Below are positions 1-6,866 of a stretch of 37,395 nt of DNA, piece after piece. Where the stretch lies: contig JANYBQ010000256.1 in NCBI GenBank assembly GCA_025360705.1, positions 1-37,395 on the forward strand, given 5' to 3'. This stretch comes from Betaproteobacteria bacterium. GTDB lineage: Bacteria > Pseudomonadota > Gammaproteobacteria > Burkholderiales > Burkholderiaceae_C. Position 1 is the first letter of the stretch. Every line of letters begins with the position of its first letter. A model generated the notes under the pieces. It ran no database searches and was not told where the DNA came from. It worked only from the letters and a program-made list of their open reading frames with translations. The position numbers and the translations under genes were made by a program.

Positions 1-855
1 CAGGTTGCCCAGCACCGGAATTTTTAGCTTGCCGCGGATCCAGTCCACCGCCGTCTGCAACTTGTAGCCCTTGTCGTTGGGCGCCAGTTTGTAGCGCGTA
101 AATTGAGCCAGCACGATCGCCTTTTGCCGCGCCAGTACGCCCGCGTACAACAACTGGCTCAACATGCGTTCGACCCGGTACGGGTGCTCCGCAATGTCCT
201 CCAGAAACAGAATGCCGCCTTTCACTTGCGGAAAATAGGGCGTGCCAAGCAAAGAGGTCAGCACCGCAAGATTGCCGCCCCACAAAACCGCGTTGGAAAA
301 CGTCTTGCCGGTGCCCGGCATGCCAGGAAATTCTGAAGTGGAAGTTGCCGAATCGCCGGCAGGTATACGCGGTTTGGGAAGCTTCCATCCGGCACCTTCG
401 GCCTGCCCCAGCAACAAATCGTCGAAGCAGGCCTCCATGATGTCGTCAGGCTGGTCGGCAACTCCAAAGTCTTCACCCACCGTGGGTCCGGCCCAGGTGA
501 CAGAGCCCGTCCTGGCCAGCACGGCGCATTGAAACGCCGTGAAGTCGCTGTAACCCAAAAAAAGCATGCCCTTGTCGATGGCCCTGCGCACCGCCCGGTA
601 GTCGATATCCGCCAAAAGACGATTCAGCCCATAACCACCGCGCGAGATCATTGCTACATCGGCGCCGCTTGCCGCGGCACGGTGAATGGCAGCCAGCCGG
701 GTCTCGTCATCGCCCGCAAAACGCATATGCGTGGCAAGTGCGTCCCGGTCGATTTCCACCTCATGGCCGAGAGCCCGGAGCCGTTTTATGCCGCGCCGAA
801 ACGACGCTTTATCGCGCTGCGCGCTGGAGGGAGAGTAGACATAAATATGGCTCAT
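1..855 (-). CDS. ldcA: Muramoyltetrapeptide carboxypeptidase (LD-carboxypeptidase), 3' end outside the window
   Basis: Partial gene; the 285 N-terminal codons are visible and the C-terminus lies beyond base 1. LD-carboxypeptidases (peptidase family S66) remove the terminal D-Ala from the murein tetrapeptide in the cytoplasm during cell-wall recycling. The family signature RGGYG (about residues 72-76) and the nucleophile motif GYSD (Ser103) are present, and LFLED carries the likely catalytic Glu219. The third triad member, a His near residue 285 or later, would lie off the edge. The start is the ATG at 855; no strong ribosome-binding site precedes it. It follows the tadA fusion gene by 77 bp on the same strand and may be transcribed with it. 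Confidence 0.88.
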   Translation of the reverse strand, partial: MSHIYVYSPSSAQRDKASFRRGIKRLRALGHEVEIDRDALATHMRFAGDDETRLAAIHRAAASGADVAMISRGGYGLNRLLADIDYRAVRRAIDKGMLFLGYSDFTAFQCAVLARTGSVTWAGPTVGEDFGVADQPDDIMEACFDDLLLGQAEGAGWKLPKPRIPAGDSATSTSEFPGMPGTGKTFSNAVLWGGNLAVLTSLLGTPYFPQVKGGILFLEDIAEHPYRVERMLSQLLYAGVLARQKAIVLAQFTRYKLAPNDKGYKLQTAVDWIRGKLKIPVLGNL

Positions 856-932
856 CGGTCAATGTTTTTGGCTGTGTTGAACAGCCGGCATTATCCGTTG
901 TGCCCCAAACTTTTTTAGCAGCGGTAGCCCCT

Positions 933-2318
933 TCAAAGCACGCCGTAACCAAAATGCCGCAGCGCGGCTTGCGCAACCGGCCCGCCGTGCTCCTGCACGA
1001 AGTGGCCGGCATGTTCAAGAACCATGGGCGGCGGGCAGGCACGGACTGTCTGTTGCAGCTGCTGCATCACTGGCAGGCCTAGTACCATGTCCTGCGCGCC
1101 GACCGCCATGAAGCTTTGGCCAGACCACTGCGTGCGCCAGAACTCACGCGCCCGACGCGAGACCTCGGCGCCATCGGAGTGTTCGAATTCCGGCACCATC
1201 GGAGCAAACGCGCGTAATGCGGCCCGATGTCCGCCATCCGGAAAAGGCGCCATGTAGGCAGCACATTCCGGTTCGCTCATGTGCGGGTTGCCGCGTGCAA
1301 ACAGCCGCGCAACATCGAACTCGGGATTCTTCGCGCACATCGCGCGCCAGGCCAAAAATCCAGCAGTCAAAGGCACATCTCCGGTTGCCAGCATCGTGTT
1401 CATGGCCAGCAGTCCGACATAACGTCGCGGCGCGGCCATCGGCAAGGTCAAGCCAAGCAGGCCGCCCCAATCCTGCACTACCAAAACGACCTGGTTCAAA
1501 TCCAGACGCTCAACGAACTCGATCAGCATCCGCCGATGCCACGTGAAGTCGTGGGCCGACTCTTTCTTCGGTTTGTCGCTTTTGCCAAAGCCGATCATGT
1601 CCGGCGCCACCACACGGTGTCCGGCTGCGAGGAATACCGGGATCATCTTGCGGTACAGATAGCTCCAGGCCGGGTTGCCGTGCAGGCATAACCAGGTCGC
1701 CGGCGCATCAAGCGGGCCCTCGTCCAGATAGTGCATGCGCAGACCGTTCAATGCAGGCAGATCGCTCACGTAATGCGGCTGCCACGGATAGCCCGGCAGG
1801 TTGGCAAACCGGTCGTCCGGCGTTCTAAGTGCATCGTCACGCACCGGGCTGCTGTTCATACGGGTCACCTCGCGTTTATGGGCAAAAAATTCCTGTAGCA
1901 CGGCTGAGCATTCAGAGGCCATCACACCGCCCTGGATGCGGGTTTGGTGGTTGAGTTGCGGGTGTGCGAAAAGGTTCAGGACGGAACCGGCGGCTCCGGT
2001 CTTGGGATCGCTGGCGCCAAATACCACACGCGCCAGCCGCGCATGCAACATGGCACCGGCACACATGGCGCAGGGTTCCAGCGTCACGAACAGTTCACAG
2101 CCATCGAGCCTGTAGTTGCCCAGCACGGCTGCCGCTGCGCGCAGCGCCACGATTTCGGCGTGTGCCGTTGGGTCATGGCCGGCAATCGGGTTGTTGTGGC
2201 CAGAAGCTATCACAACACCGTCTTTCACCACTACCGCACCGACTGGAATCTCGCCCGCGCTTGCGGCTAATCGCGCCTGCGCCAGCGCAAGTGCCATCCA
2301 GGATGGGTCGCCAGACAT
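933..2318 (-). CDS. tadA: Fusion: tRNA adenosine-34 deaminase TadA + DhlA-like haloalkane dehalogenase (HLD-I)
   Basis: 461 aa in two complete enzymes. Residues 1-152 are TadA, which converts A34 to inosine in tRNA-Arg(ACG): zinc ligands and catalytic Glu in HAE (His53, Glu55) and PCAMC (Cys83, Cys86). Residues 154-461 resemble DhlA-type haloalkane dehalogenases along their full length: HGNPAWSYLYRKM (oxyanion region), nucleophile Asp283 in VQDWG, halide-binding Trp284 and Trp324, acid Asp410 in GAQDMVLG and base His439 in AGHFVQE, the HLD-I order. No key residue is missing, so both halves should be active. The join has no linker: the dehalogenase half begins at Met154. It lies 6 bp after the PaiB-like gene. 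The dehalogenase substrate cannot be told from sequence; a related alpha/beta hydrolase activity such as epoxide hydrolysis is possible but less likely given the two Trp residues. Confidence 0.9.
   Translation of the reverse strand: MSGDPSWMALALAQARLAASAGEIPVGAVVVKDGVVIASGHNNPIAGHDPTAHAEIVALRAAAAVLGNYRLDGCELFVTLEPCAMCAGAMLHARLARVVFGASDPKTGAAGSVLNLFAHPQLNHQTRIQGGVMASECSAVLQEFFAHKREVTRMNSSPVRDDALRTPDDRFANLPGYPWQPHYVSDLPALNGLRMHYLDEGPLDAPATWLCLHGNPAWSYLYRKMIPVFLAAGHRVVAPDMIGFGKSDKPKKESAHDFTWHRRMLIEFVERLDLNQVVLVVQDWGGLLGLTLPMAAPRRYVGLLAMNTMLATGDVPLTAGFLAWRAMCAKNPEFDVARLFARGNPHMSEPECAAYMAPFPDGGHRAALRAFAPMVPEFEHSDGAEVSRRAREFWRTQWSGQSFMAVGAQDMVLGLPVMQQLQQTVRACPPPMVLEHAGHFVQEHGGPVAQAALRHFGYGVL
1857..1871 (-). 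promoter_or_regulatory. Internal Shine-Dalgarno and ATG at the TadA/dehalogenase border
   Basis: Inside the fusion gene, on the minus strand, GAGGTGA (1871-1865) stands 5 nt before an in-frame ATG (1859-1857, Met154). This ATG coincides with the expected N-terminus of a free-standing DhlA-type dehalogenase. It is a better start signal than that of the fusion itself at 2318. A separate dehalogenase of 308 aa may be made as well as the fusion. Confidence 0.55.
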
Positions 2319-2324
2319 CTGTGC

Positions 2325-2960
2325 TCAGGCTGGGTCAGGGCCGACCTGTCCAGCACCGAGCTTGTCCATCCATTCGCCCAGTGCACGTTCGTTTTCACCA
2401 GCGGCGGCGTATCCGGCGCGCATCTTCGCGTGGGCCTCGGGCCGGTGCTGGTTCAGCTTGAGTTTGCATTGCAACGCGGTCACCCGCAGTTCGAACCCGA
2501 CGATGCCGGCCAGCATCCGGTGCTGGTAGTCGGTGTCCAGCGCCAGCCACTGTTGCAGGTAGGCCGGGTCGTGGTCCGCTATCAGCTTCTTCAACAGACG
2601 ATCCTTGGCCAATGCGTCTTCGATCAATGTTGCCTGCACGGTGCAATGCACGGCCAAGTAGTTCCAGGTCGGAACCCGCATCAAGTCCGGATACACCCGC
2701 GGCGACAGGTAAGCATGCGGTCCCAGAAAGGTGACCACCGCCCGTGGACGCGCCTGCAGGTAACGCCAGTGCGGATTCGGCTTGGCGCAATGGCCGAGCA
2801 ATACCAGCTCTTCACCGCGCAGTTCCACGTGCAAGGGCAGATGCGACACAAACGGCAAGCCCTCATCGTCATTGCCGATCAGGCTGGCGAGCGGATGCGC
2901 GCGTATCAACTCAAGGGCCAGCGCGCGGTCTTTGGAATTGAATTGGGGCGGGAGGTACAT
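2325..2960 (-). CDS. PaiB-like FMN-binding protein (pyridoxamine 5'-phosphate oxidase-like fold)
   Basis: 211 aa, the usual length for the PaiB family. Members have a split beta-barrel that binds FMN; Bacillus subtilis PaiB was described as a negative regulator of sporulation and protease genes, but the biochemical role in proteobacteria is not settled. The family pattern is clear: MYLPPQF start, the H-P-L-A-S-L-I segment, SHLP, the KPNPHWRYL stretch, and VPTWNYLAVH. It is immediately upstream of the tadA fusion gene (6 bp gap), so the two are probably co-transcribed. It could equally be a flavin-dependent enzyme or a haem/flavin binder; I would not infer gene regulation from the family name. 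Confidence 0.85.
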   Translation of the reverse strand: MYLPPQFNSKDRALALELIRAHPLASLIGNDDEGLPFVSHLPLHVELRGEELVLLGHCAKPNPHWRYLQARPRAVVTFLGPHAYLSPRVYPDLMRVPTWNYLAVHCTVQATLIEDALAKDRLLKKLIADHDPAYLQQWLALDTDYQHRMLAGIVGFELRVTALQCKLKLNQHRPEAHAKMRAGYAAAGENERALGEWMDKLGAGQVGPDPA

Positions 2961-3020
2961 GAGAGAACTTTAGCGCAAGCCCCACGTCTCAACACCGTTG
3001 CGCCGAAACGGCGTTTCCGA

Positions 3021-3719
3021 TCAGATCATCGAGTGGCAATCGCCATACAACACACGCTGGTCCTCCACTCTGCGTACGCCCGGGATGTTCTCGGCGGCAA
3101 TACGTGCCGCCTCCTTGTCGGCTTCGCTTGCGAATACACCGACGTACCTCACAATGCCGTGGTAGACGAAGACTCTGGACCATTTTCCGTACCACCACGG
3201 ATGTTTCTCCAGCTCCCGGCGCAACTGGACCTGGATCTCCTCGTCAGGCTGTGTTGGTGGCGGGCCGATCATGTCCGTGTTGGCTGCCAGCGCCCGCACC
3301 AGATCGGCCCGCGTGACAAGGCCCACCAACTGGCCGCCGCGCAAAACCGGCACCCGCCGGACCCGGCGCGCTTCGAATATCGCCGCGATCTCGGCGACGG
3401 GCGCGTCCTCCTGCACCGACACCACCTCATGGTTCATCACATCCCGGGCGGAGCGACCGTGGGACTTGATGTACGCGTTCGGGGCCGGATCGGCCTGCGT
3501 CAGGCGCTGCCACCAGGTCCTGCTTGCCGGCCAACTGTCAGTACCGATCTCGTGGCGATGCAGCAGGTCGCCGTCTCCCACCACCCCCACCACCTTGCCT
3601 TGGTCGACAACCAGCACGCCGCTGATGCGGTGTTCCAGCAGCAATGCGACGATGCGCCGCAAGCTGGTCTCGGGCGTGACGGTGATGGCATGGGCCGTCA
3701 TGACGTTTTTGGCTTTCAT
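3021..3719 (-). CDS. CBS-pair and BON domain protein
   Basis: 232 aa, cytoplasmic, no signal peptide. Two CBS motifs (about residues 1-55 and 88-145) form a Bateman module, which normally binds adenosine nucleotides; the second carries VPVLRGGQLVGLVTRADLV. Residues 160-225 form a BON domain, a small fold linked with lipid or surface binding. CBS-BON proteins are common, poorly characterised, and often stress-related in beta- and deltaproteobacteria. The start ATG overlaps the stop of the DUF488 gene by 4 nt (ATGA), so the two are translationally coupled. Function beyond ligand-sensing is not inferable. Confidence 0.85.
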   Translation of the reverse strand: MKAKNVMTAHAITVTPETSLRRIVALLLEHRISGVLVVDQGKVVGVVGDGDLLHRHEIGTDSWPASRTWWQRLTQADPAPNAYIKSHGRSARDVMNHEVVSVQEDAPVAEIAAIFEARRVRRVPVLRGGQLVGLVTRADLVRALAANTDMIGPPPTQPDEEIQVQLRRELEKHPWWYGKWSRVFVYHGIVRYVGVFASEADKEAARIAAENIPGVRRVEDQRVLYGDCHSMI

Positions 3720-4198
3720 GGTCCGACTCCTTTCGGTTTAAGGCGCAGAAAGCGTCGCTCCATCAGGACCTGGCGCAAAACTGCCGCATTGTTGTGCAAG
3801 GGATCGTGCGCGTCGTAGAGCAGCGTCAACCGCCCCCGGTGGCGCAAATCATCCAGCAGCAACAGCAGGTCGTCACGTTGCGCGAGCTCCGTGCGATAAC
3901 GCTGCGTGAATGCCGTCCACCGGCTCGGTTCATGGCCGTACCAGCGGCGCAGCAGGCTGCTGGGCGCGACTTCCTTGAGCCAGAGATCGAGGGTCAGGTG
4001 CTCCTTCGCGATACCGCGTGGCCAGAGCCGGTCCACCAGGACACGCATGCCGTCATTGGCCGCTACAGTATCGCGGGCATGCTTGAGCACCACGGCGCGG
4101 CGTGTCCGGCCCGGGTGGGCGGAGCCAGCCGCGGCGACGGGGTTGTGGGAGCGGGCGGGGGTGACTAGGAGCATGGGGATTACGCTTTCCGTTCCCAT
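3716..4198 (-). CDS. DUF488 (YeaO-like) protein
   Basis: 160 aa. The DUF488/YeaO signature VLVDRLWPRG is followed by WLKEVAPS, LRRWYGHEP and RW..F..RY, all in the family order. The family has no established biochemical function. The frame stays open further upstream, but the ATG at 4198 is preferred because it follows AAAGGCGGA at suitable spacing. About 30 extra N-terminal residues precede the conserved domain and do not look conserved, so an internal start is possible. First gene of a two-gene unit with the CBS-BON gene (ATGA overlap), transcribed divergently from the LysR gene, with only 89 bp between the two starts. Confidence 0.8.
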   Translation of the reverse strand: MGTESVIPMLLVTPARSHNPVAAAGSAHPGRTRRAVVLKHARDTVAANDGMRVLVDRLWPRGIAKEHLTLDLWLKEVAPSSLLRRWYGHEPSRWTAFTQRYRTELAQRDDLLLLLDDLRHRGRLTLLYDAHDPLHNNAAVLRQVLMERRFLRLKPKGVGP

Positions 4199-4243
4199 CT
4201 TCCGCCTTTGATAAACACAAGTAAAGTGATATTTATTAGATAT

Positions 4244-4266
4244 TGAATGCAATAATTTTGCATTCA
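4244..4266. promoter_or_regulatory. Palindromic operator candidate between DUF488 and LysR genes
   Basis: A perfect inverted repeat with 9-bp arms (TGAATGCAA and TTGCATTCA) and a 5-bp spacer, in the AT-rich 89-bp divergent spacer. It ends 21 bp before the LysR start. LysR-type regulators typically bind such dyads in the promoter they share with a divergent target, so autoregulation and control of DUF488/CBS-BON is the simplest reading. The role is inferred; the repeat itself is seen. Confidence 0.6.
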
Positions 4267-4287
4267 TTCTTCGAAAATAGAACCTCC

Positions 4288-5145
4288 ATGGACGTCAACC
4301 TCGCCCGGACCTTTCTTGAAATCGTTGCAACGGGCAGTTTCATGCGCGCCGCCGAGCGCCTGCATGTGACACAAACCACCGTCAGCGCGCGCGTTCGAAC
4401 GCTCGAACAGCTGCTGGCCCGAACACTCTTTGTGCGTAACAAAGCCGGGGCATCCCTCAGCCCGGCGGGCGAGCTGTTCATGCCCCATGCATCGGCGCTG
4501 GTGCAGGTCTGGGAAAGGGCCCGGCAACAGGTGGCGGTACCGGCCGGGCATCGCGCGGTACTGGCGGTCGGATGCGAGATCAGCTTGTGGGAACCGCTGC
4601 TGCTGCACTGGCTTTTGTGGATGCGCTCCGCCGCGGCTCACCTGGCGCTTCGCACGGAAGTCGGTTTGTCGCAGGACTTGCTCGACAAGGTGGTTGCCGG
4701 CGCGCTCGACATGGCCATTGTTTACGCGCCGCAACAACGCCCCGGCCTGCGGATTGAACTGTTGATTGAAGAAAAGCTTGTCATGGTGACCACATCCAAA
4801 CGGCGCAAGCTTCCACGCCCGGCCGACTATGTGTATGTCGACTGGGGTCCTGAATTCGCGGCGCAGCACGCGCTGGCGTTTCCCGAACTCTCGAACGCAG
4901 CGGTGACGGCCGGATTGGGTCCGCTCGGGCGCGAGTACCTGCTGGCGACCGGCGGCGCTGGCTACTTCCGCCTGGATGTGGTCCAGCGCCACCTGGACAC
5001 CGGGCAGCTGTATCGCGTGCCGGAGGCGCCGGAGTTCCTTTACCCCGCATACGCGGTTTATGCAGTGGGCGCCGACCCCAAAATCGTGAATCCAGCCCTT
5101 GCGGGGCTCAGGCAAGTGGCGCATCCGCCCCACAAGATCGCATAA
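4288..5145 (+). CDS. LysR-type transcriptional regulator
   Basis: 285 aa from the ATG at 4288 (MDVNLARTFLEI). The N-terminal winged helix-turn-helix (about residues 5-62) has the classical pattern FLEIVATGSFMRAAERLHVTQ, TTVSARVRTLEQ and LF.R. The remaining 220 residues are a periplasmic-binding-like effector domain, ending without extra domains. The frame is open 15 codons further upstream, but that region holds the palindrome at 4244-4266, so the later start is preferred. It is divergent from the DUF488 and CBS-BON genes, which are its likeliest targets. The effector is unknown. The last bases of the gene overlap the NsrR-like palindrome of the next gene. Confidence 0.9.
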   Translation: MDVNLARTFLEIVATGSFMRAAERLHVTQTTVSARVRTLEQLLARTLFVRNKAGASLSPAGELFMPHASALVQVWERARQQVAVPAGHRAVLAVGCEISLWEPLLLHWLLWMRSAAAHLALRTEVGLSQDLLDKVVAGALDMAIVYAPQQRPGLRIELLIEEKLVMVTTSKRRKLPRPADYVYVDWGPEFAAQHALAFPELSNAAVTAGLGPLGREYLLATGGAGYFRLDVVQRHLDTGQLYRVPEAPEFLYPAYAVYAVGADPKIVNPALAGLRQVAHPPHKIA

Positions 5146-5168
5146 GATATAAAATATATAGATCTTAT
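5142..5168. promoter_or_regulatory. Candidate NsrR operator upstream of the truncated haemoglobin gene
   Basis: A 27-bp AT-rich imperfect palindrome centred on base 5155: outer arms ATAAGAT and ATCTTAT match perfectly, and 10 of 13 pairs match overall. NsrR sites in proteobacteria are 11-1-11 inverted repeats with AAGAT ends and an AT-rich centre, which this resembles. It lies about 60 bp before the haemoglobin start and the nsrR gene is next downstream, so NO-relieved repression of both genes is likely. The assignment is by pattern and context only. Confidence 0.55.
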
Positions 5169-5227
5169 ATGGCGCTTGACTTGGAACCTATCTTCGTTCC
5201 GATTACGCCTGCCTCCGGGAGAACAAC

Positions 5228-5632
5228 TTGGCCAACATGGACCTCTGCACCGACACTGAAGTCGCCGTTATGGTGCATTCCTTTTATGCGGATATCCGGC
5301 GCGACGAAATCCTGGGACCGATCTTCAACCGCCACGTGGATGACTGGGACCACCACCTTGCGAAGCTGGTGGATTTCTGGTCTTCCATCCTGCGCGGAAC
5401 CGGACGCTTCAGCGGCGCGCCGATGCCCAAACACGCTGCCCTGCCTGGTTTGAACGCGGAACTTTTCAAGCGCTGGCTCAGCTTGTTCGAGCAGACCACC
5501 TCGGCGCAGCCCAACCAGGCCATGGGAACCCGCGCCTATGCCATGGCGCAACGGATCGCCCAGAGTCTCTGGTACGGTTATCAAATCAACCACCAGCCCA
5601 GCGCGCTGCCCACGGAACTCACGCCTGGCTGA
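5228..5632 (+). CDS. Group III truncated haemoglobin
   Basis: 134 aa, typical group III length. These 2-over-2 globins bind haem and react with O2 and NO. The family marks are present: FY near residue 20 (Tyr B10), LGPIF, DWDHHLAKLVDFWSS, the TGRFSG segment, proximal His69 in PKHAAL, and Trp82 in KRWLSLF. The chosen start is TTG at 5228, because GGGAGA lies 5 nt before it; the ATG at 5237 would be 14 nt away. It is followed by nsrR after 83 bp in the same direction, and preceded by an NsrR-like palindrome, so a role in NO detoxification or NO-linked respiration is the best inference. Confidence 0.88.
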   Translation: MANMDLCTDTEVAVMVHSFYADIRRDEILGPIFNRHVDDWDHHLAKLVDFWSSILRGTGRFSGAPMPKHAALPGLNAELFKRWLSLFEQTTSAQPNQAMGTRAYAMAQRIAQSLWYGYQINHQPSALPTELTPG

Positions 5633-5715
5633 GATCCCTGCGTTCGCGCTTTAGCGGTGACGCTTCCTCCCGACAAGCCTCCGGCAGCGCCGGCCACACT
5701 GAACCCGGACCAGCC

Positions 5716-6171
5716 ATGCGCCTGACCACCATGACCGACTACGCATTGCGCCTGCTGATGTACGTGGCGCAACACCCGGACCGCCTGTGCACCATCGCCG
5801 AGATCACGCGGGCCTACGGCATTTCCGAAGCCCACCTGATGAAAATAACCCACCAGCTGGGCCTGCAGGGGTGGATCGAAACCGTGCGCGGCAAGGGCGG
5901 TGGCATGCGGCTGGCGCACGCTCCGCAAGACATCAACCTGGGTGCGGTAGTGCGCGGCATCGAACCGGATTTTCTTCTGGTCGAATGTTTTGCCACCGGC
6001 AACGCCTGCGTGCTCACGGGTAGTTGCCGCCTGACCGGCATTCTGGACGGCGCGTTACGAAATTTCCTGGCGCATCTGGATGGATTCGCCCTCTCCGACA
6101 TCCTGCCCGTTCTCAAGGTCGCGGCACGCAAACAACAACCCATCACCTTACATCGTCGGGTAGCGTCATGA
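5716..6171 (+). CDS. nsrR: Nitric oxide-sensing transcriptional repressor NsrR (Rrf2 family)
   Basis: 151 aa. NsrR holds a [Fe-S] cluster whose nitrosylation releases DNA and derepresses NO-detoxification genes. The winged helix starts MRLTTMTDYALRLL, the wing is RGKGGGMRLA, and three cluster Cys are in place (Cys91, Cys98, Cys104), spaced close to the E. coli pattern ECF-x5-6-C-x5-CRL. IscR, the nearest relative, has a different Cys spacing, so NsrR is the better call. It lies 83 bp after the haemoglobin gene. The last 6 bases overlap, tail to tail, the 3' end of the glycosylase gene on the other strand. Confidence 0.92.
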   Translation: MRLTTMTDYALRLLMYVAQHPDRLCTIAEITRAYGISEAHLMKITHQLGLQGWIETVRGKGGGMRLAHAPQDINLGAVVRGIEPDFLLVECFATGNACVLTGSCRLTGILDGALRNFLAHLDGFALSDILPVLKVAARKQQPITLHRRVAS

Positions 6172-6792
6172 GCCGGGCGCGGCAGGCGGCCAAAGCCGCG
6201 CGACACGTTCGCGCAGCATCGGCAGCACTTCAGCCTCGAACCACGGATTGCGGGCAAACCAGCCCCGGTTGCGCGGCGAAGGATGCGGCAAGGCCAGAGT
6301 GCCTGGCGACCGCCCTGCCCAAGCCTGCACGGTGTCGGTCAGATTGCCGCGCCACCCGTCGCGCAGGTAGTGGCTCTGTGCGTGTTGTCCCAGTAGCAGC
6401 GTGAGGGTCACGTTGGGCATCCGCGCCAGCAGCCGCTCATGCCAAAGGTCGACACATTCGGGCCGCGGCGGCAGATCGCCTCCCCCACCACGGCCCGGGT
6501 AACAAAAGCCCATCGGCATCAGCGCTACCTTGGCCGGATCATAAAACGTTTCGCTGTTCACTCCGAGCCACTGGCGCAGGCGGTCACCGCTGGCGTCGCA
6601 CCATGGAATGCCGCTCGCATGTACGCGTGTACCCGGCGCCTGCCCCACGATCAACAAACTCGCCCCGGCACCGATCTGCACGACCGGCCGCGGACCGAGC
6701 GGCAAATGCGCGGCGCAAACACGGCAGGCGCGCACCTGGCCCAGCAATCTGTCGAGCGCTTCAGGCTTGACTTTGCCCGTGTCGCGGCCCAT
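6166..6792 (-). CDS. Uracil-DNA glycosylase superfamily protein
   Basis: 208 aa from the ATG at 6792. The superfamily's substrate-pocket motif appears as GQAPGTRVH (about residues 50-58) and the second active-site motif as HPSPRN near residue 180. The intervening GDRLRQWLGV and MPMGFCYPG are typical of a proteobacterial subgroup usually annotated as uracil-DNA glycosylase family protein. A CxxC pair (CRVC, about residues 23-26) recalls the N-terminal Fe-S ligands of family 4 enzymes, but I could not assign the other two ligands. Activity on uracil is family-based. The frame continues to a TTG at 6873 that overlaps the hydrolase stop; if used, the protein gains 27 poorly conserved residues. 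Its 3' end overlaps nsrR by 6 bp, convergent. Confidence 0.82.
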   Translation of the reverse strand: MGRDTGKVKPEALDRLLGQVRACRVCAAHLPLGPRPVVQIGAGASLLIVGQAPGTRVHASGIPWCDASGDRLRQWLGVNSETFYDPAKVALMPMGFCYPGRGGGGDLPPRPECVDLWHERLLARMPNVTLTLLLGQHAQSHYLRDGWRGNLTDTVQAWAGRSPGTLALPHPSPRNRGWFARNPWFEAEVLPMLRERVARLWPPAAPGS

Positions 6793-6866
6793 CCCACGTG
6801 CCTGACAAGAACCGGCTACGGCCACGGGCGGAGCAGCGCCGTGGTTGGGTCTGCCGCGGGGCACGA

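Noticed and set aside
868-895. Small hairpin (GGCTGT/ACAGCC) between ldcA and the tadA fusion gene as a terminator
   Set aside because: On the minus strand the stem is followed by A residues, not T; a 6-bp stem is also too weak.
2430-3818. 462-codon open frame on the plus strand opposite the PaiB-like and CBS-BON genes
   Set aside because: No recognisable domain, Arg/His/Gln-rich as expected for an antisense shadow, and fully covered by two well-conserved minus-strand genes.
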